33,804 nucleotides of DNA. It comes from UBA9647 sp049522195. GTDB taxonomy: Bacteria; Bacteroidota; Ignavibacteria; UBA10030. Every line of letters starts with the position of its first letter. Position 1 is the stretch's first letter. Below the pieces are notes generated by a model that was given only the letters and a program-made list of their open reading frames with translations, did no database searches and was not told the origin of the DNA. Positions 7,731 through 16,111 of the stretch are shown piece by piece. The position numbers and the translations under genes were made by a program. The stretch lies in contig JBEKOB010000042.1 in the NCBI GenBank assembly GCA_049522195.1, forward strand, positions 1 through 33,804, in the 5' to 3' direction.

Positions 7731-8471
7731 TCAGAAACCTCGTGCAGCCATTCTGCTCAAAATAAGCTGTGAACGGTGCTCAAGATACCTGGTTTCTTTG
7801 TCCACACGATACCGTCGCGGATTTGGTATGACTGCAGCGAGGCGGGCGGCTTCCTCGCGGGAGAGCATCGATGCCGATTTTCCAAAGTATTCCTGAGATG
7901 CAGCTTCAATTCCGTAGATCCCTCTTCCCCACTCGATCACATTCAAATATAACTCCAGTATGCGTGATTTACTCAGCTTCTGCTCCATGTACCACGTGAG
8001 AACCCATTCCTTCAGCTTTCGAAGCGGGTTTTTCGACGATGAAAGATACAGGTTCTTAACAAGCTGTTGTGTGATCGTGCTCGCACCACGTGCAGCCCTC
8101 CCCTCCTTCATGTTGCGTTCCATCGATTCACGGAACTCAAACCAGTCAAACCCCCCATGTGTCCAAAACGTGCCATCTTCCGCCACGATGACGGCGTTCA
8201 TGGCATCCTTCGAAATTCTGTTCAGCGGTATCCAACGCTGCATCTTCCGGAAAGGTTTCCCCTCTTGCTCTGCTTCCTCCCGCTGCTCGCGCATGAAGGC
8301 TGTCTCAGCGGGATTCGTAGTTTTCAGCCGCCTTATATCTCCGTATGGAAGAGTCCCGAATTCAATAACAATCCAGAGACTGAACACTGCCAGGATGGTG
8401 AGGACTTTGTTAGTCCGAATCCACTCCAGAACAGCCGCGGGCCATTTCCGTACAGTCTCACCCTTTTCCAT
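7731..8471 (-). CDS. mtgA: Monofunctional peptidoglycan transglycosylase (GT51)
   Basis: MtgA polymerises lipid II into glycan strands at the outer face of the inner membrane. From ATG at 8471 the protein has 246 residues; a GTG one codon earlier at 8474 overlaps the ruvX stop and is also possible. There is a single membrane anchor at about residues 24-42. The GT51 motifs follow in order: VAEDGTFWTHGGFDW with the catalytic Glu, RGASTITQQLVKNLYL, RKLKEWVLTWYMEQKLSK, and RILELYLNVIEWGRGIYGIE. No transpeptidase domain follows, as expected for the monofunctional type. Its place right after ruvX suggests operon expression with rel. The presence of MtgA fits a Gram-negative cell. Confidence 0.93.
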   Translation of the reverse strand: MEKGETVRKWPAAVLEWIRTNKVLTILAVFSLWIVIEFGTLPYGDIRRLKTTNPAETAFMREQREEAEQEGKPFRKMQRWIPLNRISKDAMNAVIVAEDGTFWTHGGFDWFEFRESMERNMKEGRAARGASTITQQLVKNLYLSSSKNPLRKLKEWVLTWYMEQKLSKSRILELYLNVIEWGRGIYGIEAASQEYFGKSASMLSREEAARLAAVIPNPRRYRVDKETRYLEHRSQLILSRMAARGF

Positions 8472-8473
8472 CA

Positions 8474-8932
8474 CTAACAGATCATAGATCGTTTTTGGCT
8501 GTCGAGAAACCCCTGCAGCATAATAGCCGCCGCCATCGAGTCCACTCTCCCTTTCTTTTTCCGCCGCTCATCGCGTTTGGTCCCCATCGTCAAGAGGGTC
8601 TGGTGGGCAATCGATGTCGTAAACCGCTCGTCCCAATGCACGACCTCGACCTTTGTCGCATTCTTGATTTCATCGATGAACTTCTCAACCTCTTGTGCCT
8701 TTTTTCCCTTTTTCCCCTTGAGATTCAGGGGCATGCCCACTACGATAAGGCCAATCGCCTCTTTCACGACAATATCACATATCCGGGCGATGATTCCGGG
8801 TTCGTTGCCAAGTGTTGTGAAGGGTTGAGCGATGATCTGGAGGGGATCGGAAAGAGAAATGCCTATGCGTGTGGTTCCAAAGTCAATTCCCATGATTCTC
8901 TGTTGACGCTCACCCGCCTGGTTTGCCATCAT
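8474..8932 (-). CDS. ruvX: RuvX/YqgF Holliday-junction resolvase-like nuclease
   Basis: RuvX (YqgF) has an RNase H-like fold and is linked to processing of pre-16S rRNA ends and to Holliday-junction resolution; the main role varies between species. The 152-residue product has the first catalytic Asp in GIDFGTTRIGISLSD, then LIVVGMPLNLKG, the Glu in WDERFTT and the final Asp in VDSMAAAIML. It starts with two Met codons (8932 and 8929). The AGGAG at 8934-8938 is too close to the first, so the second ATG may be used. It follows rel by 10 bases and touches mtgA, so it sits inside a tight operon. Confidence 0.9.
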   Translation of the reverse strand: MMANQAGERQQRIMGIDFGTTRIGISLSDPLQIIAQPFTTLGNEPGIIARICDIVVKEAIGLIVVGMPLNLKGKKGKKAQEVEKFIDEIKNATKVEVVHWDERFTTSIAHQTLLTMGTKRDERRKKKGRVDSMAAAIMLQGFLDSQKRSMIC

Positions 8933-8942
8933 TCTCCTGGCT

Positions 8943-11126
8943 TCAACCGAAGAACCGTTCGACTTCGATGATTCCAGCTACGCGCTTGATTTTGTCGACG
9001 ACACGGAAAAGATGTTCTGTGTTTTTCACAAAGAGGATGATCTGCCCCTCGAACATCGAAGCCCTGGAATCTATGTTCACACTGCGAATATTCGTGTTTT
9101 GGTAGGTTGAAATCGCGTGCGTCACATCGCTGAGCAGGCCCGGCCTGTCTTTCCCATATACACGTATGGCTGCAATGAAGTCTGCTCCATTCGCGGGGGG
9201 CCAGCTTACCTCGACGATTCGCTCACTCTCAGCCATCCGTTTCGAGATGACGTTCTTGCAGTCCTTCCGATGGATCTTGATCCCCTCGCCTATCGTCACG
9301 AAACCAACGATGTCGTCGCCCGGGATCGGGTTGCAGCACTTGGCGTACTGATGCAGAAAATTATCATTGACACCGAGAATCGAGATGCCACTGGTCAACT
9401 CCCGGGCTGAGGTAATGAACTTCTTGAAGAGCGATGATGCCTCAGCAAGCCCCTTTTCCCCTTCCTCCACGGCGCTCTTGGGACTGATGATCATATCCTC
9501 AATGAAGATATCGGGATCGAGCCGATTCTCGGCAATATCGATATAGAATGTCTGAAGATTCTCGATGTGGGCTGTATGGACGATTTTCGACAAATCATCT
9601 TCGCTGAAGCGCAGCTTGTGTCTTTTGAGCTTCTTTTCCCAGACTTCCTTCCCCACATCGGCCTTCTTTCGCTCTTCTTCGCGAATCCAACGCCGGATGT
9701 GAGCTTTTGCCTTGTGGGTAACGACGAACTTGTCCCAATCCGGATTTGGATTCTGGTTTTTCGACGTTATAATTTCGACCTGATCTCCGCTCCTGAGCAA
9801 CGTATTGAGAGGGACGATGCGTCCGTTGACTTTGGCCCCGATGCAATGGAAACCGACATTGGAATGAATTTCAAAAGCATAATCGACGGGCGTAGCGCTG
9901 CGTGGCAGAATTTTGAGGTCCCCCTTCGGGGTAAACACATAGATCTCATCCTGGTAGAGATTGAGCTTGAAGCTTTCGAGCAGTTCCTTCGGCGTGTCCT
10001 CATTCTTCTGCTCGAAGATCTCACGCACCCAGTTCACCCATGACTCGAGTTCCTTGTCAATGGAGCTTTTGTTTTCTTTGTACATCCAATGTGCAGCCAC
10101 ACCTTTTTCGGCAACTTCGTGCATCCCCCGCGTGCGAATCTGGACCTCTACGAGCTTCCCCCCCGGGCCAACAACCGTGGTATGGATCGACTGGTAGCCG
10201 TTCTTCTTCGGGATGGAAATGTAGTCTTTGAACCTTTCAGGGATTGGCTTGTACAGCTCAGAGATCACGCCATACACGAGAAAACAGTCATTGTTGTCCT
10301 TGGTGTCGAGAATGAACCGGACGGCGAAGAGGTCGTAGATCTCATCCAGCGGCTTGCTTCTCCGGACCATCTTGTTGTAGATGCTGTAGAGATGTTTCGG
10401 ACGTCCTTCCAGTTCGAACGTGATGCCTTCCTCATCCAGCCTTTTTTCGATGGGTCCGACGAACTTTTTGATATAATGTTCGCGCTCCCGCCTTCTCGAT
10501 TTCAACTGACGCGCAATCTGGTCGTACTCAGGACGATGGAGAAACTTGAACGAAAGGTCCTCTAATTCCCACTTTATTTTCGCAAGGCCAAACCGATGGG
10601 CGAACGGGGCATAGATGTCGAGCGTTTCTCGTGCGAGCCGTTGCTGTTTTTCAGGAGGGAGGTACTCAAGGGTTCGCATGTTGTGCAGGCGATCTGCGAA
10701 CTTGATGAGCATGACGCGGATGTCATTGACCATCGACAGGAGGAGTTTCCGGTAGCTTTCCGCCTGCGTCACTTCATGGCTCTTGAAGATATCTGTGATT
10801 TTCGTGGCCCCGTCAACAATGTCGGCCACCGTGCCACCGAATTCGGCCCGGATATCCTTCAAATCGAAAGTTGTGTCTTCGACAACATCGTGCAACAGAG
10901 CGCTTGCGACAGAGACGTCATCCAGCGGGATCTCCTTCGCCACGATCATTGCAACTTCATACGGATGAGAAAAATAGGGTTCACCTGATGCCCGCAGATC
11001 ATTCTTGTGCGCATTCAGGCTCAGTGCAAAAGCCCGCGTAATCAGATCTTCATCCACAGAGCGGAGATTCTTCCGGCAAACCGAAAGAAGATCATCGAGC
11101 TTATTCTTAAACTGCGGATCAATCAT
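8943..11126 (-). CDS. rel: Bifunctional (p)ppGpp synthetase/hydrolase (Rel/SpoT family)
   Basis: This long RSH enzyme makes and degrades (p)ppGpp, the stringent-response alarmone. It has 727 residues. The HD hydrolase domain has ALLHDVVEDT at 76-85 and FADRLHNMRTLEYL at 143-156. The synthetase domain has the RFKD motif at 298-301, followed by YISIPKKNGYQSIHTTV. RFKD (RxKD class) rather than the RelA ExDD form, with an intact HD domain, points to a bifunctional enzyme. The TGS domain covers about 394-455, a zinc-finger/RRM region has CC at 597-598, and a C-terminal ACT domain covers about 650-727. A perfect -35 promoter lies just upstream, and rel appears to lead ruvX, mtgA and the AlbA_2 gene. 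Confidence 0.96.
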   Translation of the reverse strand: MIDPQFKNKLDDLLSVCRKNLRSVDEDLITRAFALSLNAHKNDLRASGEPYFSHPYEVAMIVAKEIPLDDVSVASALLHDVVEDTTFDLKDIRAEFGGTVADIVDGATKITDIFKSHEVTQAESYRKLLLSMVNDIRVMLIKFADRLHNMRTLEYLPPEKQQRLARETLDIYAPFAHRFGLAKIKWELEDLSFKFLHRPEYDQIARQLKSRRREREHYIKKFVGPIEKRLDEEGITFELEGRPKHLYSIYNKMVRRSKPLDEIYDLFAVRFILDTKDNNDCFLVYGVISELYKPIPERFKDYISIPKKNGYQSIHTTVVGPGGKLVEVQIRTRGMHEVAEKGVAAHWMYKENKSSIDKELESWVNWVREIFEQKNEDTPKELLESFKLNLYQDEIYVFTPKGDLKILPRSATPVDYAFEIHSNVGFHCIGAKVNGRIVPLNTLLRSGDQVEIITSKNQNPNPDWDKFVVTHKAKAHIRRWIREEERKKADVGKEVWEKKLKRHKLRFSEDDLSKIVHTAHIENLQTFYIDIAENRLDPDIFIEDMIISPKSAVEEGEKGLAEASSLFKKFITSARELTSGISILGVNDNFLHQYAKCCNPIPGDDIVGFVTIGEGIKIHRKDCKNVISKRMAESERIVEVSWPPANGADFIAAIRVYGKDRPGLLSDVTHAISTYQNTNIRSVNIDSRASMFEGQIILFVKNTEHLFRVVDKIKRVAGIIEVERFFG

Positions 11127-11156
11127 ACAAGAACCTCTCCGTGACCCTTCAACTGG

Positions 11157-11184
11157 AATATACGGATCGCGGCACCAATGTCAA
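11157..11184 (-). promoter_or_regulatory. Sigma-70-like promoter for the rel operon
   Basis: On the minus strand a consensus TTGACA (11179-11184) is followed after 16 bases by TATATT (11157-11162). Transcription would start near 11150, about 25 bases before the rel ATG. The 70-base gap between the TPR gene and rel contains no obvious terminator, so read-through from upstream remains possible. Confidence 0.6.
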
Positions 11185-11196
11185 GAACTCGTCCCA

Positions 11197-12246
11197 TCAC
11201 TCGTTAGAAGAACGACTTGCTGCGACTTTGTGCAGGAGATCTCTTGCCTTCTCCAGCTTCTCTTCCACGCGTTTCTTCAGATGGGACGGGAAATCCTCCC
11301 GCCTCGATTTCAGAATCGTCACAAGGCTTTCGCGTACATGAACGGTGTCGCCCATTTCCAGCTTCAGCCTCGAAATGTTGAGGCGGCAGACGAGATCGTT
11401 GTACGCGCTCTCATCCCCATCCTCCCGGAGACTCGAAAGCAATCGCTCATAGGCGGTGACAGCTTCTTTCGCTTTTCCAAGTTTCTCGAGAGCTGTCGTC
11501 AAAGCCCAGAGAAACACCTGATTGGAAGGATATCGCTCCAAACCGGTCCGTGCACACTCAATCGCCTTCTCAGAGGAGCTTGCATCATTGTAGATGGCGG
11601 CAAGCATACTGAGGGCAGTGTACCGGTTGTACACGCCGTGTTCCGCAGTCTTCTTGAGCAGAGAAAAAGCTCTCGGCCTGTCATCTCCAACAAATGGAAG
11701 CCAGTTGAAGTACTCGGTTTTCCGACTGCGCCAGTAGTAAAACCCCCCCAGTCCTGCGTATGCATCGTACAGCATCGAATCCCGTGCAAGGACATCCTTG
11801 AATGCCGAAGAAGATGCAACCCCGCGCAACGCACCAGTCATCCAGTCCCCACGGTAGACCCGCGCATACGAATCGCATCCCTCGGCGGTCGCAAGGAAGA
11901 AGTAGCCCCACGTCGCCCCTGTCCCTCCAGCATCGATCATGGAGTGTGCCTTCGCCTTCGAGATGGAAATGAGGGAATCGAAGACCGGTTCATCCACCAT
12001 CAGCTCGTGATCGACAGCCTTCGTTTGCATCACCCCTGCTCTGTACGCATAGCCGGCGGGATGATTTGGAAACACCCGTGTCATGACCCGGAACACAGAA
12101 TCTGCCTCACGATACTTCTGCTGCCACATAAGATCAATACCTTGCACAGCGAGTTCGTGGAGGCGCCCATCAGGCATCACGGTCTGCGCCGGAGCCGCAA
12201 GTGCATTCCATGCAAGAAAGGAGAAAATGGCGACGAATCGGATCAT
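11197..12246 (-). CDS. Secreted TPR-repeat protein, unknown function
   Basis: A 349-residue protein with a clear signal peptide (MIRFVAIFSFLAWNALAAPA, cleavage near residue 18-20), so it is exported, probably to the periplasm. The mature part is helical with tetratricopeptide-like repeats. One lies near residues 30-65 (MWQQKYREADSVFRVMTRVFP) and others over about 215-345, including EKAIECARTGLERYPSNQVF and EKLGKAKEAVTAYERLL. The central part is rich in Gly, Tyr and Trp (GGFYYWRSRKTEYFNWLPF) and not clearly TPR. I recognise no catalytic motif. It begins eight bases after upp, so the two are co-transcribed, but a functional link to uracil salvage is not apparent. A scaffold or interaction role is inferred from the repeats. 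Confidence 0.75.
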   Translation of the reverse strand: MIRFVAIFSFLAWNALAAPAQTVMPDGRLHELAVQGIDLMWQQKYREADSVFRVMTRVFPNHPAGYAYRAGVMQTKAVDHELMVDEPVFDSLISISKAKAHSMIDAGGTGATWGYFFLATAEGCDSYARVYRGDWMTGALRGVASSSAFKDVLARDSMLYDAYAGLGGFYYWRSRKTEYFNWLPFVGDDRPRAFSLLKKTAEHGVYNRYTALSMLAAIYNDASSSEKAIECARTGLERYPSNQVFLWALTTALEKLGKAKEAVTAYERLLSSLREDGDESAYNDLVCRLNISRLKLEMGDTVHVRESLVTILKSRREDFPSHLKKRVEEKLEKARDLLHKVAASRSSNE

Positions 12247-12254
12247 TCGAATCC

Positions 12255-12881
12255 CTACTCAGTTCCGAAAATGCGATCGCCTGCATCACCAAGACCCGGC
12301 ATGATGTAGCCTTTCGAGTTCAGTTTCTTGTCCAGCGAGCATGTAAAAATCGGTACTTCAGGATGTTCCCTATGGACGCGCCTGACCCCTTCCGGAGCTG
12401 AAACCAGGGTCACACACACCAATGTCCTTGCCCCCTTCTTCTTGAGATATGTAATCGCCGCCGCAAGGCTTCCTCCTGTCGCCAACATAGGATCCAACAG
12501 GAACACCATTGCATCCTTCAGGTTTTTGGGGACCTTGAAGTAGTAATCGACGGGCTTCAGGGATTGCTCATCCCGGTAGAGGCCGATATGTCCAACCCGT
12601 GCATCCGGGAGAACCTCCACAAAACCTCCAACCAATCCTAAGCCGGCACGAAGAATTGGGACAAGGACAACGGGGCGGGTGAGCACACATCCTGTTGTCT
12701 TCTGCAGAGGCGTGGTGACAGACACCGACCGCAACGGCAGGCCCCGTGTTACCTCGATTGCCATCAGTGTTGACGCACGACGCAGAATGGAGCGGAATTG
12801 ATTGCTGGGAGTCCGCTTGTCCCTCAGAAGTGTTAGATCGCGTTGGACGAGCGGATGGCGGAGAATTGTCAGGTTCTTCAT
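12255..12881 (-). CDS. upp: Uracil phosphoribosyltransferase
   Basis: Upp converts uracil and PRPP to UMP in pyrimidine salvage. The 208-residue product matches family length. The hallmarks are VLVPILRAGLGLVGGF in the middle, the PRPP-binding loop VFLLDPMLATGGSLAAAI, and the C-terminal uracil-binding tail MPGLGDAGDRIFGTE. The N-terminus (MKNLTILRHPLVQRDLTLLR) is also typical. It starts 23 bases after the der stop, so der, upp and the TPR gene form one transcription unit. Nothing in the sequence suggests dedicated control such as a PyrR attenuator. Confidence 0.96.
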   Translation of the reverse strand: MKNLTILRHPLVQRDLTLLRDKRTPSNQFRSILRRASTLMAIEVTRGLPLRSVSVTTPLQKTTGCVLTRPVVLVPILRAGLGLVGGFVEVLPDARVGHIGLYRDEQSLKPVDYYFKVPKNLKDAMVFLLDPMLATGGSLAAAITYLKKKGARTLVCVTLVSAPEGVRRVHREHPEVPIFTCSLDKKLNSKGYIMPGLGDAGDRIFGTE

Positions 12882-12904
12882 AGACCGTTCGGATAGAGGA
12901 GATC

Positions 12905-14215
12905 TTACTTTTGTTTAAACGTCAGGGTAATCGGGACACCCGCGAAACCGAAATGTTCTCTTAGCTTGTTTGCCAGATAGCGTTTGTACGACTCCTGCAC
13001 GAGCTTTGGCTCCTTGCAGAAGAATGCGAACATCGGCGGCTCAGTCTTGACCTGAGTTATGTATTTTATCTTAATCTCTTTAGGGCTGGATGATTTTGGA
13101 GGGTTCAAATCAATCTCAGGGAGCAAGATGTCGTTCAGAGCGCTGGTTTCGATGCGCTTGCACTGTTCTTCGTGAAGGAACTGCGCCTTCTCGATCAGTT
13201 TATGAATGCGCTGTTTCGTCAGTGCGGAGACAAAGAGGACCGGGATATGGTCATAGATTCCGAGTTTCCCCTTGAGGAAGGTCTCATAATCCTTGGAAGT
13301 GTTCGTCTCCTTTTCAACAAGGTCCCACTTGTTCACTGCGATGAGCGCCGGACGCCGCCGTTCCATGGTCGACTCTACGATGTGAAGATCCTGAACATCA
13401 AAACCGCGCTTCGCATCGAACAAAATCAGGGCAACGTCGCATCGCTCGATACTGCGGAGTGTGCGCATCGCACTATAGAATTCGACGCTCTCCGTCAACC
13501 TTCTCCTCTTCCTCAGTCCGGCTGTATCGACCAAAATGTACTCCGCCCCGTTGTACTTCAAGAGAGAATCGATCGGATCTCTCGTCGTTCCAGGGATTTC
13601 AGTGACAACGTGGCGAGTCTTGCCGAGGAGAGCGTTAACGAGAGACGATTTTCCGACGTTCGGCTTTCCGATGACGGCAATCTTAAGCCGCGTTTGGTCG
13701 CTCTCTTCCAACTCAAGATGCTTAAAGTGTGAGGTCACTGTGTCCAGGAAATCCCCTATTCGCCGTCCACCCAGGGCGGAGATAGAGAGGGGTTCTCCGA
13801 GGCCCAATGAATAAAACTCAGTAGCGTCGATCTCACTCTTGGCCGAGTCGATCTTGTTTACAGCAAGGCAGATAGGCTTTTTGGACTTCCTGAGGATATT
13901 GGCAATTTCTTTGTCGAGCGGACTGACGCCCACTTGCGCATCGACGACAAAAACGACAACGTCTGATTCTTCAATTGCAATGACAGCCTGTTCCCGAATC
14001 GCCCTCTCAAAAACGTCTTCGGAGTCTGGGACATATCCACCTGTATCGATGATGGTAAAATGATTCCCCGCCCACTCCGCCTCGGCATACTTGCGGTCGC
14101 GCGTAACGCCGGGCATGTCGTGAACAATGGCCTCCCGGGCACCGAGGATACGGTTGAACAACGTTGATTTTCCGACGTTGGGACGGCCAACAATTGCTAT
14201 AATGGCAGATGACAT
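12905..14215 (-). CDS. der: Ribosome-assembly GTPase Der (EngA)
   Basis: Der is an essential GTPase with two G domains in tandem that helps mature the 50S subunit. The 436-residue protein has GRPNVGKS at 10-17, DTGG in the first switch II and NKID at 120-123. The second G domain has GKPNVGKS at 183-190, DTAG and NKWD at 295-298. The C-terminal KH-like domain spans about 355-436 and ends in LTFKQK. It is the first gene after tRNA-Pro and has a well-spaced promoter candidate at 14241-14269, with a leader of about 20 bases. Length and domain order are canonical. Confidence 0.97.
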   Translation of the reverse strand: MSSAIIAIVGRPNVGKSTLFNRILGAREAIVHDMPGVTRDRKYAEAEWAGNHFTIIDTGGYVPDSEDVFERAIREQAVIAIEESDVVVFVVDAQVGVSPLDKEIANILRKSKKPICLAVNKIDSAKSEIDATEFYSLGLGEPLSISALGGRRIGDFLDTVTSHFKHLELEESDQTRLKIAVIGKPNVGKSSLVNALLGKTRHVVTEIPGTTRDPIDSLLKYNGAEYILVDTAGLRKRRRLTESVEFYSAMRTLRSIERCDVALILFDAKRGFDVQDLHIVESTMERRRPALIAVNKWDLVEKETNTSKDYETFLKGKLGIYDHIPVLFVSALTKQRIHKLIEKAQFLHEEQCKRIETSALNDILLPEIDLNPPKSSSPKEIKIKYITQVKTEPPMFAFFCKEPKLVQESYKRYLANKLREHFGFAGVPITLTFKQK

Positions 14216-14240
14216 AGCTGAGGATTCTCGTTATTACTCA

Positions 14241-14269
14241 ATTGTAGCCAAAATTGGCTAGAGATTCAA
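14241..14269 (-). promoter_or_regulatory. Sigma-70-like promoter for der, with inverted repeat in the spacer
   Basis: On the minus strand TTGAAT (14264-14269) and TACAAT (14241-14246) are 17 bases apart. The spacer and the edge of the -10 hold an inverted repeat with 7-base arms, TAGCCAA and TTGGCTA, around AA (14245-14260). The start site would be near 14234, about 20 bases before the der ATG. The repeat lacks a T-run, so it is not an intrinsic terminator for the upstream tRNA. It may be an operator or chance. Confidence 0.5.
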
Positions 14270-14344
14270 CGAACCTGAGAGCAGATAACCTAGGGGTGTA
14301 CAACAGAGATGCGAAAGGCAGGAAATCGACATTTCTAAGGATTG

Positions 14345-14419
14345 TCGGGGCGGCGAGATTCGAACTCGCGACCTCTTGGTCCCGAACCAAGCGCGCTAGC
14401 CAGGCTGCGCCACGCCCCG
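14345..14419 (-). tRNA. tRNA-Pro (anticodon CGG)
   Basis: The minus strand folds into a 75-base cloverleaf. The acceptor is CGGGGCG/CGCCCCG with discriminator A, then a D-arm GCGC...GCGC. The anticodon stem CTTGG/CCAAG holds the loop TTCGGGA, giving anticodon CGG for the Pro codon CCG. The T-arm is GCGAG-TTCGAAT-CTCGC. G37 next to the anticodon is the usual m1G37 of proline tRNAs. The CCA tail is not encoded. It sits between miaA and der on the same strand. Confidence 0.96.
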
Positions 14420-14482
14420 AACTAAACCAACATACAAAAGATACCGAAAAACTCACGAAAAAGCAACGACGATGTGCTTCAC

Positions 14483-15421
14483 CTATTCTTTCGCGGCACG
14501 ACGGTATAACTCGGCGATTTTTTTCGACAGAGCAACTATGTCGCGTTCGCCCGAGATGGGAAATTTATGAATCCTCTTGTCAGCTCCGAACCATGTCACC
14601 TGTCTCTTCGCGAATCGCCTCGTGTTCCGCTTGATGAGCTCCACCATTGTTTGCCCATCCGTAATACCTTCGAGATGGTCAAACACTTCCTTGTATCCGA
14701 CGGTGTTGAGCGCATTCAGCTGCCTGCTGTAACCCAACTGTTTCAGATTCCTTACCTCATCCACCAACCCAGCCGCAATCATGGCATCTACCCGGCTGTT
14801 GATTCGAGCGTAGAGCTCCCTTCGATCCCATGCCAAACAGACCTGTATCGCCTGAAACTCCGTTATGGGATTCTGCTCCGCGTGAAACTTCGATATCGGC
14901 TTCCCGGTACTGTAGAAGACCTCCAATGCACGGATGACACGCCGAGGAGTAATCTCTTTCATTTTCATCAGTGTATCTGGATCCACATTTCTTAGCTCAC
15001 CGAGCAGTGCATCCAGACCGTCAGCCCGAAGTTGATCCTCGATTCTCCCCCGAATCTCGGGATCCTTCCCTGGGCCATCAAAGATCCCGTCAATAGCAGC
15101 TTTCACATAGAGCCCTGATCCACCAACGAGGATCGGGACCTTGTCACGATCAGTGACGCCTCGAAAAACGCTCTTGACTTCCTCACCAAATTGACCTGCA
15201 TTGTACCCAGTGCCCGGATCGAGAATATCGACAAAATGGTGTTGTACCCGCTTCCTGTCATCCAAAGAGGGTTTTGCAGTACCAATATCGAGGTGCTTGT
15301 AGATCTGGCGCGAATCGGCTGAAATAATTTCTCCGTTGAGCAGTTCTGCCAGCAAGAGCGACAAAGGAGTCTTTCCGGATGCTGTTGGTCCAACGACTGC
15401 GAGGATAAGGCGGGTTTTCAC
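14483..15421 (-). CDS. miaA: tRNA dimethylallyltransferase
   Basis: MiaA transfers a dimethylallyl group to N6 of A37 in tRNAs that read UNN codons, giving i6A. The 312-residue protein has the P-loop GPTASGKT at 11-18 and the following ISADSRQIYKHLDIGTAKPS, which includes the catalytic Asp and the signature DSRQ(I/V)Y. Next come HHFVDILDPGTGYNAGQF, GGSGLYVKA, the tRNA-contact region PRRVIRALEVFYSTGKPI, and RNTRRFAKRQVTWF near the C-terminus. It starts 48 bases after pcm and probably ends the folP-GT2-pcm-miaA transcript. Its DMAPP substrate comes from the MEP pathway, of which ispH is also in this window. Confidence 0.96.
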   Translation of the reverse strand: MKTRLILAVVGPTASGKTPLSLLLAELLNGEIISADSRQIYKHLDIGTAKPSLDDRKRVQHHFVDILDPGTGYNAGQFGEEVKSVFRGVTDRDKVPILVGGSGLYVKAAIDGIFDGPGKDPEIRGRIEDQLRADGLDALLGELRNVDPDTLMKMKEITPRRVIRALEVFYSTGKPISKFHAEQNPITEFQAIQVCLAWDRRELYARINSRVDAMIAAGLVDEVRNLKQLGYSRQLNALNTVGYKEVFDHLEGITDGQTMVELIKRNTRRFAKRQVTWFGADKRIHKFPISGERDIVALSKKIAELYRRAAKE

Positions 15422-15469
15422 ATCACTACCAGCGGATTGTCAACACAAGATGAATGTTCTGTGCCATTG

Positions 15470-16111
15470 CTACTGACCGTTCCACCCTTTTTTCCCGATC
15501 AAGGGTACAAACTTGAATCCTCTGACGACTTTTGTCTCGAAGGTGTCTCCAGTCTTTGCGAAAACATGGAGATCCTGCATATCAAGGTTTCCGACCGGGA
15601 TGACAAGCCGCCCGCCGTCTGCGAGCTGTTTCAGGAGAGGCTCAGGAACTTCGGGCGCAGCCGCTGTGACGACGATCCCATCATACGGCGAAAACTCCGA
15701 CCAGCCGATCGTGCCATCTCCGACTTTGGAACCAATGTGATAACCGAATTTTTCAAACATCTTCCTCGCCTGCAATAACAGATCCACGTGCCGCTCGATG
15801 GTGAACACCTTGCACCCCATCTCGGCGAGGATTGCCGCCTGATATCCGGATCCGGTTCCGACTTCGAGCACCTTGGCCCCCGGCTTCGGCGATAGTTCCT
15901 GCGTCATGTATGCCACCGTGTACGGCTGCGATATTGTTTGTTGATTTGCAATGGGGAGGGCAGTGTCGTCATACGATCGGTTGACAAAAGGCTCCGAAAC
16001 GAAGAGGTGTCTCTCGATCTTCCCCATCGCCTGCAGCAAGCGCTCGTCGGTAATTCCTCGCTCTCTCAGCAAGCTGATCATTTCACGGCGTTCATCTTCG
16101 AAACGGCTCAT
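15470..16111 (-). CDS. pcm: Protein-L-isoaspartate O-methyltransferase
   Basis: Pcm uses SAM to methylate isoaspartyl residues and start repair of aged proteins. I start at ATG 16111 (213 residues), which overlaps the preceding stop by one base in TGATG; a TTG codon just before is less likely. The core shows HLFVSEPFVNRSYDDTALPI, the SAM-binding glycine motif VLEVGTGSGYQAAIL and YDGIVVTAAAPEVPEPLL. The late motif GGRLVIPVG is typical of PCMT. It lies in a tight string with the glycosyltransferase and folP. Confidence 0.94.
   Translation of the reverse strand: MSRFEDERREMISLLRERGITDERLLQAMGKIERHLFVSEPFVNRSYDDTALPIANQQTISQPYTVAYMTQELSPKPGAKVLEVGTGSGYQAAILAEMGCKVFTIERHVDLLLQARKMFEKFGYHIGSKVGDGTIGWSEFSPYDGIVVTAAAPEVPEPLLKQLADGGRLVIPVGNLDMQDLHVFAKTGDTFETKVVRGFKFVPLIGKKGWNGQ

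Noticed and set aside
6938..7765. Open frame of 275 codons on the plus strand
   Set aside because: It overlaps the end of the methyltransferase gene in another frame and runs antisense to the AlbA_2 gene; no recognisable features.
11005..12309. Long open frame on the plus strand (434 codons) opposite the TPR gene
   Set aside because: It is antisense to the signal-peptide TPR gene and extends over rel and upp codons; its product has no domain pattern. It is a by-product of codon bias.
14238..14634. Short open frames on both strands over the tRNA-Pro gene
   Set aside because: The cloverleaf at 14345-14419 explains the conserved sequence; frames crossing a tRNA in this way are common artefacts.
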